A stretch of DNA of 54,420 nucleotides from Chitinophagaceae bacterium UBA1946 (GTDB lineage: Bacteria > Bacteroidota > Bacteroidia > Chitinophagales > Chitinophagaceae), in NCBI GenBank assembly GCA_002336815.1, contig DDEU01000021.1:342-54761 (forward strand), written 5' to 3'. Positions 17,908-26,417 of the stretch are shown here, piece after piece (position 1 is the stretch's first letter; each line of letters starts with the position of its first letter). A program made the translations under genes and the position numbers. The notes beneath the pieces are model-generated. The model ran no database searches and was not told the origin of the DNA. It was given only the letters and a program-made list of their open reading frames with translations.

Positions 17908-18630
17908 ATGCCCAATAACTATTTTCAATTCAAACAATTCACGGTTTACCAGGATCAGTGTGCGATGAAGGTTTGCACCGATGCCTGCCTGTTTGGGGCA
18001 TACACTGCCGATCTGATCCATGAAGAAAAGATGGCTTGCAATACGATATTGGATATTGGGGCCGGCACAGGATTGCTGAGTTTGATGCTGGCCCAAAAAA
18101 CCACCGCACTGATTGACGCAGTAGAAATTGACAAAGCAGCTTACGAACAGGCCAGCAATAATATCAAGGGTTCTCCCTGGAAAGAACGGGTGCATATTTG
18201 TAATGAAGACATCAGCCTATTCAGCCCCGGAAAAAAATATGATTTGATCATCAGCAATCCTCCTTTCTTTGAAGGCGATCTAAAAAGCGCCGATGCCAAT
18301 AAAAATGCTGCCAAACATGATACCACGTTAACGCTGCAGCAATTGTTATCAGTAGTGAAGAAGCAGTTAAATGAAGCCGGGGTTTTTGCAGTATTGCTGC
18401 CTTACCAGCGGGCAGCTCATTGCATTGAAACAGCGGAACAAATCGAATTGCATTGTTTTCAAAAAACACTCGTAAAACAAACTGCGAAGCATCCTTACTT
18501 CAGGGGATTATTATTTTTTAGCAGGCAACAAAAAACGATGGATGAGGAGATTATTATTATTAAAAATGAAGATGGAAGTTACGGTGACCGGTTTGCTTTT
18601 TTACTGAAAGACTACTACCTGCACCTGTAA
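17908..18630 (+). CDS. trmN6: tRNA1(Val) (adenine37-N6)-methyltransferase family protein
   Basis: 240 residues, class I SAM-dependent methyltransferase. The SAM-binding loop reads LDIGAGTGLLSLML and the catalytic N6-adenine motif is ISNPPFFEG. N-terminal FKQFTVYQDQCAMKVCTDACLFGAY matches the YfiC/TrmN6 family, which methylates A37 of tRNA1(Val). The assignment to that exact tRNA in this phylum is by family only. It converges with the DNPH1-like gene, separated by 15 bases, with no clear terminator between them. Confidence 0.88.
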   Translation: MPNNYFQFKQFTVYQDQCAMKVCTDACLFGAYTADLIHEEKMACNTILDIGAGTGLLSLMLAQKTTALIDAVEIDKAAYEQASNNIKGSPWKERVHICNEDISLFSPGKKYDLIISNPPFFEGDLKSADANKNAAKHDTTLTLQQLLSVVKKQLNEAGVFAVLLPYQRAAHCIETAEQIELHCFQKTLVKQTAKHPYFRGLLFFSRQQKTMDEEIIIIKNEDGSYGDRFAFLLKDYYLHL

Positions 18631-18645
18631 AATAAAAAAGGATAA

Positions 18646-19041
18646 TTATTTTATCAAGGCCAGGGTCGCTTTTAACTGTCTCTCCAGGTCACGCTCATTT
18701 TTATAAATAATTTGATGATCGCTGGCACCAGCTACTGTGGTGGAATGTTCCGCATGTTCATTTCGCAAATAGATCACAGGCTTACCCTTTGCTTTTGCAT
18801 AACCCACTTCTACCCCAATACCAATGCCCTTATCAGAAACTTCGGCTATCAACAGGTCACAGCGGTCAATATCAGCAAACGCCTGCCGCATCATTTCGTA
18901 TTCCTGCTGTTTTTCAAACCGGTACTGATCAACAAAAACAAAAGCCTTCATATCACAGCAATTCAAAGCATCAACGATCACCTGCACTGCCGCATTCAAG
19001 GATGGCCTTTTGCTAAAACTGGTTGAAATGTATGCCAGCAT
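18646..19041 (-). CDS. Nucleoside 2-deoxyribosyltransferase/DNPH1-like protein
   Basis: 131 residues, a compact Rossmann-like fold of the nucleoside 2-deoxyribosyltransferase superfamily. It opens with AYISTSF and carries CDLLIAEVSDKGIGIGVEVGYA, the conserved D...E...G-x-E-x-G pattern with the catalytic glutamate region. Relatives exchange bases on deoxynucleosides or hydrolyse deoxynucleoside 5'-monophosphates (DNPH1/Rcl). Which reaction this one does is not clear. It starts 11 bases after the stop of the saccharopine-dehydrogenase-like gene, so the two are probably co-transcribed. Confidence 0.75.
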   Translation of the reverse strand: MLAYISTSFSKRPSLNAAVQVIVDALNCCDMKAFVFVDQYRFEKQQEYEMMRQAFADIDRCDLLIAEVSDKGIGIGVEVGYAKAKGKPVIYLRNEHAEHSTTVAGASDHQIIYKNERDLERQLKATLALIK

Positions 19042-19052
19042 AATTCCTTGTA

Positions 19053-20249
19053 TTAGTCCCGTCCATATTCCTGCATGTACTCAAACGGCGCTGTAATTTC
19101 TCCCCTGCTTACGATCGTTGCCCTGTCGATCAATGCACTGTTTCCTTTCACCAGATCTTCCAGTACATACTTGATCAGTTGCTCTCCAAAATACTGGCTG
19201 GCATCACGGGGCAGTTCATTGGGCAGGTTGCCCACGGCCATTACATCAATGCTGCCGGGAATATAGGGCGCTGTTTTTTGCATCGAAATTTTGTCAACCC
19301 CGTACACCGGGTTGCTGATGCTTTGATCACCCAGGTTGATGGGCACCGAGCCATGTTCATCATCGGTAATATCTGCAATGGTTTGAATGGAAAAGGTTTC
19401 GTCCACATCAGCCATTTCAAATAACCTCGGCACCTGTTCTGCCCAATATACACCATTCATCAATATGTCGGTGCATTTGGTAAAAGGTAAAAAGCGGCAC
19501 CGGTATTCAGCAGGATGTTCATGAAAATGATCCCGTTTGTAGGTCTTGGATTCCTTGTGGGTATACAACTCCGCTCCTTTCAACTGCACATATACCGGGT
19601 AGCTGAATTTCCTTTCGAGGTATTCATCCGGTTCTACTTCGGTAATGCCCATCAGGTTCATTACTTCCAGCACACCATGTGCAACACGACCGCTGCCGGT
19701 AACAGCGATCTTGATATTGGGTACTTTCAAACCAAAATAGGTGTGGATCAGGGAACGGTAATCTTTGCATTCATGTACGGGGTTCAGTTTAAAACTACCG
19801 GTACGGTTTCCGTAAGCCATCATGCCATTGTGAGCGCCCACGATCCCGGCAAAAAAACCAAAGCCCAGCACCCGCTGTCCATCTTCATGCACCAGGCATT
19901 CATAATCTACCAGCGTGATTTGTTTATCGAGGATCGTTCTGAACAGTTGCTGGTTGTGTGGCTGTAGTTTTTTTGTATGAGAAAAAAACAGGTAGGTTTT
20001 TCCTTCGATCAGCATCGCAGCAGGAACTTCTTTGATGCCGAGCAGGATATCGCAATCCTTCATATCTTCTATGATTTCCATCCCTGCCAGTTCATATTCT
20101 TTATCCGAAAAGCAGCGGTTGGTGGAATGTTGTACCACTATCTTTATAGCCGGGAAATTTGTACGCATCCAGCGGCATTGTGCAGGTGTTAGGGCTACCC
20201 TGTTATCAGCCGGCGTTTTGCCTTCTCTTATTAATCCAATTTGCAGCAT
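19053..20249 (-). CDS. Saccharopine dehydrogenase (LYS1)/alanine dehydrogenase-like NAD-dependent oxidoreductase
   Basis: About 398 residues from the ATG at 20249. The N-terminus IGLIREGKTPADNRVALTP is the alanine dehydrogenase/transhydrogenase N-terminal domain signature; the NAD-binding part has IAVTGSGRVAHGVLEVM in place of the usual GxGxxG. Overall it resembles the LYS1-like saccharopine dehydrogenase group more than true alanine dehydrogenase. Likely reaction: NAD-linked oxidative deamination or saccharopine cleavage, but this is family-level inference. An upstream in-frame start at 20270 would add seven residues. It is divergent from hscB and leads a two-gene unit with the DNPH1-like gene. 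Confidence 0.75.
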   Translation of the reverse strand: MLQIGLIREGKTPADNRVALTPAQCRWMRTNFPAIKIVVQHSTNRCFSDKEYELAGMEIIEDMKDCDILLGIKEVPAAMLIEGKTYLFFSHTKKLQPHNQQLFRTILDKQITLVDYECLVHEDGQRVLGFGFFAGIVGAHNGMMAYGNRTGSFKLNPVHECKDYRSLIHTYFGLKVPNIKIAVTGSGRVAHGVLEVMNLMGITEVEPDEYLERKFSYPVYVQLKGAELYTHKESKTYKRDHFHEHPAEYRCRFLPFTKCTDILMNGVYWAEQVPRLFEMADVDETFSIQTIADITDDEHGSVPINLGDQSISNPVYGVDKISMQKTAPYIPGSIDVMAVGNLPNELPRDASQYFGEQLIKYVLEDLVKGNSALIDRATIVSRGEITAPFEYMQEYGRD

Positions 20250-20335
20250 CAATCGTAATTTGGGCGGCAAGTTAATGAATCCCGTTGAGCTGAAAGATGA
20301 TTTATCAGCGGCGGTAAAACTGCAGCCAGTTTGCC

Positions 20336-20343
20336 TAATTTCG
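20336..20343 (+). promoter_or_regulatory. TAnnTTCG box 4 bases before hscB
   Basis: TAATTTCG is a one-base variant of the -7 element, followed by CAGT and the ATG at 20348, the same gap seen at 12688, 13986 and 54234. Confidence 0.4.
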
Positions 20344-20347
20344 CAGT

Positions 20348-20827
20348 ATGAATTATTTTGAACTATTTGATCTGCCCGTGAGTGTTTCTGTAGATGCTGC
20401 CGCCCTCAACAAAAAATACGTGGCGCTGCAGAAAAAATTTCATCCTGATTTTTTTACGCAGGAGAACGCTGATGAACAGGAAGCGGCGCTGGAACAATCA
20501 TCAGAGATCAATAAAGCACTCAAAGTGCTGAAAGACCCGGATGCCACGCTCTTTTACGTATTGCAGTTAAAAGGCCTTGCAGCCACCGATGAAAAATACC
20601 AGTTACCCCCTGATTTTTTAATGGAAGTGATGGAACTGAACGAGCAATTGGATGACAATACCGCTGCCCTGGTTGCTGATTTTGAAGCCGGCATTTACAA
20701 GGAAGTGAGCGATATCATTGCGGTATATGATGATGCCAGTGTAACCGGTGCACAATTGCTGAAACTGAAGGAATACTATTACAAGAAAAAATACTTGCAG
20801 CGTATTTTGGACAGAATGGATGGATAA
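20348..20827 (+). CDS. hscB: Fe-S protein assembly co-chaperone HscB
   Basis: 159 residues. An N-terminal J-domain with the HPD tripeptide at 32-34 (FHPDFF) is followed by the C-terminal three-helix HSCB domain (about 80-159, LMEVMELNEQLDD). HscB delivers the scaffold IscU to the Hsp70 HscA during iron-sulfur cluster assembly. The rest of the isc system is not in the window. A tRNA-Leu gene starts 43 bases downstream on the same strand and they share the terminator at 20957. Confidence 0.93.
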   Translation: MNYFELFDLPVSVSVDAAALNKKYVALQKKFHPDFFTQENADEQEAALEQSSEINKALKVLKDPDATLFYVLQLKGLAATDEKYQLPPDFLMEVMELNEQLDDNTAALVADFEAGIYKEVSDIIAVYDDASVTGAQLLKLKEYYYKKKYLQRILDRMDG

Positions 20828-20869
20828 TGTAATATTGCACCCCGTTCCGAAAGAGCCGGGACGGCGTAA

Positions 20870-20955
20870 GCCCAGATGGCGGAATTGGTAGACGCAGCAG
20901 ACTCAAAATCTGCCGCCCACAAGGTGTGCAGGTTCGATTCCTGTTCTGGGCACCA
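20870..20955 (+). tRNA. tRNA-Leu (anticodon CAA)
   Basis: The 7-bp acceptor stem GCCCAGA/TCTGGGC closes the cloverleaf. The anticodon stem GCAGA/TCTGC holds loop CTCAAAA with anticodon CAA at 20904-20906, reading UUG. A long class II variable arm follows, then the T-loop GGTTCGATTCC. CCA (20953-20955) is encoded in the DNA. Confidence 0.95.
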
Positions 20956-20956
20956 G

Positions 20957-20979
20957 CCCCCTTTTAAAGGGGGTTTTTT
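20957..20979 (+). terminator. Terminator of the tRNA-Leu transcript
   Basis: CCCCCTTT pairs with AAAGGGGG across a tight loop and is followed by six T residues, immediately after the tRNA CCA end. Confidence 0.85.
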
Positions 20980-21025
20980 ATTGGGCATATTTCCGATGCC
21001 GCTGCAGCGCAGAATGACATGCATT

Positions 21026-22138
21026 TTATTGCGATCTTTTTGATGCGCCTTTTATCTTAAGGGTTTCAATAAAAAAATTGGCGATCACATCAAAAGCTTC
21101 CTTTGATTCAGGCAAATCAAAATTTGTAAAAAAAACATGCCCCAGCCCATCCCACAGGTGGAGCCGTGCATCAATATTAAGTTTTGACAACTCCCGATGG
21201 GTGTTTACTGCCGAACTCAATTCCGGGCTACGGGTTCCGGCAATAATGAGCGTTGGCGGAAATTTCTTTAGCACCTCAACAGATCTAATGGGCGATATCA
21301 ATGAATCATTTAAGTTGTACTTTCCATAATAAAAACGTTCGTCAAGTGATGGTGGACTGCTCATTCCAAGCAGTGGCTTTTGCCAAAACCAGGAATCGCC
21401 GGCCCATCTTGCATCTGCCGAGGCAGAAAAAATACCAATCGCTGCCGGCATGGGCAGGTTCTCTTTTTTAAACCATGCTATGGCCTGGGCAGTTAACAGG
21501 CCACCTGCCGAGCATCCGTAGATGGCTATGTTACCCGGCTTATACGTTTTAAGTAAGCTTTTATATACCGCCGCTACATCTATACTGGCCGCAGGAAAAA
21601 CATGTTCAGGAGCCTGGCTGTATTGAATCGTAATAACTTCTACGCCGGTTAAAGCAGCCACAGGAATTGATTCTGCCAGTCCCATTGAATAAGGACTCCC
21701 GACAAGAAAACCACCTGAATGAAGATTCAGCAGCACTTTTTTTTCCTTTGTCAGTTTCTTATTAGCAGGTACAATTCTTATTGATGGTATCCCTGCAATG
21801 ATGGTATCCCTGGTAATGACGGCATATTTTTTTTTGAGATCATTAATCTGTGCTGTCATATCCCGGATGATATCCTTGCGCATATTGGGAATGCTGCCAT
21901 TGGCAATAAGTTCTTCTACATTAGATTCGTTATCTGCTACATCTTTCGGAAGTGATTTTTTTGCTTCCGCACTCATGTACACTGAAGGCGGCAGCTTATA
22001 GGATGGTACAGTAACAGTTCCGTCAGTGTCAATCACAGGTTTAGGCCACACTGTGTTTTGGGCATTTGTTTGAGCAGCAGTTAATAACAACACCAGCATC
22101 ATGCCCAGGGTATTGCGCCTGCTTTTATTCATCATCAT
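21026..22138 (-). CDS. Secreted alpha/beta-hydrolase, HSL-like esterase
   Basis: 370 residues with a signal peptide (1-27, ending TNAQ). The oxyanion motif reads HSGGFLVGSP, a variant of the HGGG motif of hormone-sensitive-lipase-type esterases, and the nucleophile sits in YGCSAGGLLTAQ (G-x-S-x-G). The histidine is likely in GLGHVFF near 340. Such enzymes hydrolyse short-chain acyl or acetyl esters; the natural substrate here is unknown. Three Met codons overlap at the start, so the exact first residue is uncertain. It lies apart from its upstream neighbour and seems to stand alone. Confidence 0.85.
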   Translation of the reverse strand: MMMNKSRRNTLGMMLVLLLTAAQTNAQNTVWPKPVIDTDGTVTVPSYKLPPSVYMSAEAKKSLPKDVADNESNVEELIANGSIPNMRKDIIRDMTAQINDLKKKYAVITRDTIIAGIPSIRIVPANKKLTKEKKVLLNLHSGGFLVGSPYSMGLAESIPVAALTGVEVITIQYSQAPEHVFPAASIDVAAVYKSLLKTYKPGNIAIYGCSAGGLLTAQAIAWFKKENLPMPAAIGIFSASADARWAGDSWFWQKPLLGMSSPPSLDERFYYGKYNLNDSLISPIRSVEVLKKFPPTLIIAGTRSPELSSAVNTHRELSKLNIDARLHLWDGLGHVFFTNFDLPESKEAFDVIANFFIETLKIKGASKRSQ

Positions 22139-22306
22139 TTTCCTGGTTTAAACTTTATCGTCGGCCCTTTCAGCTCCCGGGTATTTGCAGCGAACAGGGT
22201 ATTATAAAAGTAGTAAAAAACACAACAGCTACCATACTTTTTGCAGCACGATAGCCCTTGCTCATATTGCAGCCTAACCTGCGTGTGCTCTGCCTGTACT
22301 TTTCGG

Positions 22307-23032
22307 CTACTGGTTACCGGTAGTAACAGGATATTTAAACCCTTTTACAACAAGATAGATGCCAAGCGAAAATTCAAACAATGCCACCAATAGGGCAGAC
22401 AATCCTGCCAGTGGATCGTGCTGCCCGATAAAACCGAACAGCACAGCGAGATAACCGGCTACCAGAGGAAAAGCCCCGATGATACCAGTCAGCGAAATGG
22501 CTTTGGGTACGAGTCGTGACTGGTAAAGCAATACTCCAAGCAACAGGTCATTGAGCGCAGGCATAAAACTTTGCCCGAGCAGGAAGATGCGGTCATACAA
22601 AGCAACGAGCAAAGGCCTGGCGGTTACCCCTGCTGTTGCGGCATCCACCTGCCCGCTGCCAACAGCAGACGATATAAAAGCCACGCCAACAAACATGGTA
22701 CCGGCCTCCAGTACACGGCAGGCAACAAGCCCAAGGGCAAGACTTTCATTTTGTCTTTTGAGTACAGGGTACAAAACAATTGCGGTACCAATGCCGGCCA
22801 ATGCTACGATGATCTCCAGTATGCCGCCAGTAATTACAGTTTTGCCGCTACCAGCGCCAGCAATATAGCTGGCGCCATGGATTGAACTGTAGATTGCAAT
22901 CGTAGGAATAGAAACAAAAGTGAGCAGGTACAGCGTTCCCGCAATAAGCGCTGTCTTCCTCAGTGTGATCTCCGGCACATGTTCAGCATCGATACGAGTG
23001 GCTAGTACCGTTCTATTGTTGTTGGTATTCAT
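22307..23032 (-). CDS. DUF4386 family membrane protein
   Basis: 241 residues with about six hydrophobic segments spaced evenly and short loops. The pattern LRKTALIAGTLYLLTFVSIPT near the N-terminus and GVAFISSAVGSG in the middle fit DUF4386, a membrane family of unknown function that is common in Bacteroidota. A charged 28-residue N-terminal tail precedes TM1. No catalytic or binding motif is seen, and its neighbours give no functional clue. It points leftward, 138 bases after the outer-membrane barrel gene. Confidence 0.7.
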   Translation of the reverse strand: MNTNNNRTVLATRIDAEHVPEITLRKTALIAGTLYLLTFVSIPTIAIYSSIHGASYIAGAGSGKTVITGGILEIIVALAGIGTAIVLYPVLKRQNESLALGLVACRVLEAGTMFVGVAFISSAVGSGQVDAATAGVTARPLLVALYDRIFLLGQSFMPALNDLLLGVLLYQSRLVPKAISLTGIIGAFPLVAGYLAVLFGFIGQHDPLAGLSALLVALFEFSLGIYLVVKGFKYPVTTGNQ

Positions 23033-23170
23033 TGTATGATTTTTAACTGCAGCAGAATTTCTTTGAACAACCCTGATGATGCATTACTAAAATTGTGATA
23101 AAAGGTGGAGGTATTATTTCTATGCTTTGTATGCTTGTACTTCGGGCTGGTCTTAAGTTGATTTGGGCAC

Positions 23171-23875
23171 TTACATATTGTTATGCTTTGCCAATGGGTT
23201 TTTCTTCCATGGTTTAGAAAAACTTAGACTGATCATCACAGCCCTGTTATACATTTCTTTATCACAGGAAATATTGGTTAAACCATGATTGTACCTGATA
23301 TCAAGTGCAAGCCTCCTTTTTTTAAATGCAAACTCAACACCTCCGCCTGCCTGCGCCCCTGCATCAAAACGCTTATAGCCGTTGACGGTGCTTGCAAAAG
23401 AGAGTTTGTCAGTTATATCTCCGATCTTCCTGGTGCCGCTTAGGTTCCAGGCAACAGAAGGCCCTGCATTCACATAAAATCTTCCAAAATGAAAACGGGC
23501 CATTAACGGTATTTCTATGGAATTCAGGTGAAGGGTGGATTCGCCGGTTGTGAGTGGATTACTGCTTTTTAATTTTCCGCCTTTCCTGATGAAATATAAT
23601 TCAGACACCAATGAAAACCCTGGTGTGATGCCGGCCTGGAATGACACCCCGGCCTGTATCCCATTGTTCGATTTTTTATAATCAGCAAGGCTGCTGTTTG
23701 CGCCGCCATAGTTAAGGTTGGTGCTCACCACATTGATCATGAGGTTTAAATAGGTCTTTGGAGTTGGTTGTCCTTCTCCGGATCCTGCTGATGCCGTTGT
23801 TTGAGTTTGACTGACTGCTGTTGCCGAAAGGAATATCATCGTGATGACAAGCCCGGTTTGTAATAGTTTTTTCAT
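23171..23875 (-). CDS. Outer-membrane beta-barrel protein (PorT/OMP_b-brl_2-like)
   Basis: 234 residues from the ATG at 23875. A signal peptide (1-22, ending AVSQ) is followed by alternating polar/hydrophobic beta strands, with glycine and aromatic residues at strand ends and GISFQAG / FYVNAGPSVAWNLSG patterns of small eight-stranded barrels. Function unknown; such barrels act as stabilisers, small pores or immune-related surface proteins. A longer in-frame frame from 23926 lacks a proper signal peptide. It lies just past the stop of the LytTR regulator gene on the same strand, so it could be its target or part of its transcript. Confidence 0.8.
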   Translation of the reverse strand: MKKLLQTGLVITMIFLSATAVSQTQTTASAGSGEGQPTPKTYLNLMINVVSTNLNYGGANSSLADYKKSNNGIQAGVSFQAGITPGFSLVSELYFIRKGGKLKSSNPLTTGESTLHLNSIEIPLMARFHFGRFYVNAGPSVAWNLSGTRKIGDITDKLSFASTVNGYKRFDAGAQAGGGVEFAFKKRRLALDIRYNHGLTNISCDKEMYNRAVMISLSFSKPWKKNPLAKHNNM

Positions 23876-24011
23876 GCTTCGCTTTTTAATTTGTTTGTAT
23901 TGATTGTGAAAGCGAAAGTAGATCACTGGGTCTGGGCCTGCAACTCAGCTATGCAAAGGGGGATACTGCATCTGCCAACGGGTGTATTTGATCTTCCAAA
24001 TTTTTTAAGTT

Positions 24012-24707
24012 TTATGCCCTGCTGTTAATGAGCTGAAGGAATGCTTCTTTGTATTTGTCTGATACAGGAATGATTTGATCCGCTATTTTGATCCGGCTTC
24101 TTTCTATTGATTCGATTTTGTTTACTGCAACCATATACGATTTGTGTACACGGCATACCAGGTGAGCCGGGATCAGTTGTTCCAGTTCGTTAAAACCCTG
24201 CAGGGTCATGATCTTTTTTGCTGCTGTATGAATGCGCAAATAATCTCTCATCCCCTCTATGTACAAAATATCGCTGATCATGATTTTCTCGAGCCTGTTT
24301 TCTGTTTTTACAAAAATGAAATCCAGTTGCTTTTCTGCAATCCGCTGGTTTAAATGCTCCTGTGCTTTATTCACCGCCTGCAAAAAACGGTTAAAGGTAA
24401 AAGGCTTCAGCAGGTAATCAGTAACACGGAGTTCATACCCTTTTAATGCATACTCCCGGTAAGCAGTAGTGATAATTACCTGGCTTGTTATTTTAGAACT
24501 TTCCAGTAATTCAATGCCGGACAATTCATCCATGTTGATGTCAAGGAAAAGTACATCTACTTTATTATTGTTTAAGTAGGTCAGTCCTTTAAGCGCATTG
24601 TCAAAAGTTGCGCTCAGTTTTAAGAATGGCACCTTGTTCACAAAGTCCATCGTTTTCTCAAGCGCCAGTGGCTCGTCTTCGATAATGATGCAGGTATATT
24701 TATCCAT
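24012..24707 (-). CDS. LytTR-family response regulator
   Basis: 231 residues. The receiver domain (1-120) has acidic residues Glu10/Asp11, the phospho-acceptor Asp56 in LFLDINM, and the conserved lysine in LLKPFTF. A LytTR DNA-binding domain fills 135-231, with DILYIEGMRDYLRIHT and RVHKSYMVAVNKIESIE. It should be phosphorylated by the kinase encoded upstream: the two genes overlap by 8 bases (24700-24707), which suggests translational coupling. A likely target is the barrel gene downstream, by position only. Confidence 0.93.
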   Translation of the reverse strand: MDKYTCIIIEDEPLALEKTMDFVNKVPFLKLSATFDNALKGLTYLNNNKVDVLFLDINMDELSGIELLESSKITSQVIITTAYREYALKGYELRVTDYLLKPFTFNRFLQAVNKAQEHLNQRIAEKQLDFIFVKTENRLEKIMISDILYIEGMRDYLRIHTAAKKIMTLQGFNELEQLIPAHLVCRVHKSYMVAVNKIESIERSRIKIADQIIPVSDKYKEAFLQLINSRA

Positions 24708-25767
24708 TGTGTATTGTTAGGTGAACGCTGTACAGTTCATCGTTTTTATTTATTTGTAATAAATGCCTGTCGGCATAGATCAGTTGCAGTCTTTTTTGAA
24801 TCAATTCATTGCCGAGGCCGCTGTTGATTGACTGAACCCTGGGCCGGGGATCAAATTTATTCTCACAGACCATTATTATTTTTTCACCGGTGATCAGGAT
24901 ATTGACACTGATGGCATTCTCCAGTTTTTTATTGGTCGTATGCTTAAAGGCATTTTCAATAAAGGGTATAAATATCATGGGTGCAATAGACTTGTTGCCA
25001 ACATCACCTGACACTGTGAAGTGTATATAGTTCGCATTGGCCGTTCTTATCTTTTGCAGCGAAATATATTTTTCGATGTATTCAATTTCCTGCGACAACT
25101 GGATCTTTTCCGCCATTGTTTCATACAGCATGAACCGCATAATGTCTGACAGCTTGTTCAAATACTCAGATGCTTCAACTGCATCTTTTATGATCAGTGC
25201 ATCAATATTGTTTATGGTATTGAACAAAAGATGAGGATCGATTTTTGATTTTACCAGCGCCAGTTCCATCTCATGATTCCTTTCCTTCAATGCTTCTTTC
25301 AATTTCTTCTCGTTAAACCAATTGATGAAACCCCTTATCACCAGGGCGACAATACCTGTGATCATGCCAATGAACGTCATTGCAACAATCACCGTAAGAG
25401 CGGTAGAGCGGCCATGCCTGCCGGCATCATCCATATCTTTCATATAACCTGATTCAATGGAATACCTGATGAGGATATAACTGACAAAAGCGGCTGCGGT
25501 AGAGATGACAACAGCGTGAATAATTGAAAGAAAGATTTTTTTATGGATTAGATACCTTGGGAACAGCACGGTATAATAGGCGCAATACGAAATCAGTGAA
25601 GGAATGAACGCAAACAGCAAAAGACTTTTCAACGCATTTAAGATCCTGGGCGCCTGGCTGCCGCCTGCAGGGTTACTTCTATAGTAAACTCCCAGCATGA
25701 TCGCTATCAAACCGAAATAGCAGACCCAAAAGCCTGTATGCAATAATAGGATAAATGACTTTCTCAT
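24700..25767 (-). CDS. LytS/YpdA-type sensor histidine kinase
   Basis: 355 residues. Four hydrophobic segments occupy about 8-155 (near 10-28, 45-67, 78-102, 123-147). The His_kinase domain has phospho-acceptor His179 in KIDPHLLFNTINN, and the ATP-binding part shows PFIENAFKHT (N box) and SGLGNELIQKRL (G box). No extracellular ligand domain is visible, so sensing is presumably through the membrane segments or a partner. It overlaps the LytTR regulator gene by 8 bases and both should be co-transcribed. Confidence 0.92.
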   Translation of the reverse strand: MRKSFILLLHTGFWVCYFGLIAIMLGVYYRSNPAGGSQAPRILNALKSLLLFAFIPSLISYCAYYTVLFPRYLIHKKIFLSIIHAVVISTAAAFVSYILIRYSIESGYMKDMDDAGRHGRSTALTVIVAMTFIGMITGIVALVIRGFINWFNEKKLKEALKERNHEMELALVKSKIDPHLLFNTINNIDALIIKDAVEASEYLNKLSDIMRFMLYETMAEKIQLSQEIEYIEKYISLQKIRTANANYIHFTVSGDVGNKSIAPMIFIPFIENAFKHTTNKKLENAISVNILITGEKIIMVCENKFDPRPRVQSINSGLGNELIQKRLQLIYADRHLLQINKNDELYSVHLTIHNG

Positions 25768-26417
25768 ACTTTAAATGGTATAACCTGCTTACATAAAGTT
25801 CTTTCATTATTCCGGTATTGAGGCAAATGATATGCAAACTGGCTTATTTCATCTTCCAATGCGTAAGGCGTGAGTTAGTAATCCCCCATGTTCGCTTCTA
25901 AACCATCCTCTTTTATCCAGCTTAAACAAGATTGAATTATCAGAACGCTTTAAGACTATCCTGCTAAAGATCAAATCGCCAGGCACACGACCCTGGTGTT
26001 GCTTTCTATGACACACTTTTTTTTTGCAGTTCGCATATTTTTTCAATAGGGCTGCAGCGTATCAAAACCGGCAGTTGCTAAAGAAGGCAATTGCCCTGGC
26101 TGCTCAGAGTTTTCTTATAATACAAATCACCATTGCAGCTTTCCATCAACAGCCTGTTCAGCGTCTAAAAATACCCGTTCGGTGAATAATTTTTCGGCAT
26201 GATAATTACTGCACCTAGTTTTAATGTAAATTTGAGTGTTCAAAATACTGCAAGCTTAAGCTCAATAATCCTGCAGCTTATCAACGACCACTCTACGTGT
26301 AACCATCCGTTCTTATAATGACGCTACCCCGGTCGCTTCTTTTGTTTATAAAAAATGAACATTAAAGCAGCATCGAAGAAAGCACGATACAACACCTGAC
26401 TACTGTTAATATACATC
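25768..26417. other. Long intergenic region before the giant adhesin gene
   Basis: About 650 bases between a leftward kinase gene and the rightward 12.4-kb gene, so it must hold divergent promoters. Short open frames are present but none is convincing. I see no strong hairpin, tRNA or full TAnnTTTG promoter; TTCTTTTG at about 26337 is a partial match about 75 bases before the ATG. The size hints at regulatory input for the adhesin, but this is inference. Confidence 0.35.

Noticed and set aside
20870..20955. tRNA-Leu 3' end as an integration site
   Set aside because: No integrase next to it and no repeat of the tRNA end was noticed downstream in the window.
25849..26046. 65-codon minus-strand frame in the region before the adhesin
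   Set aside because: Basic, low-information sequence without any family resemblance; could be a decayed fragment but nothing supports it.
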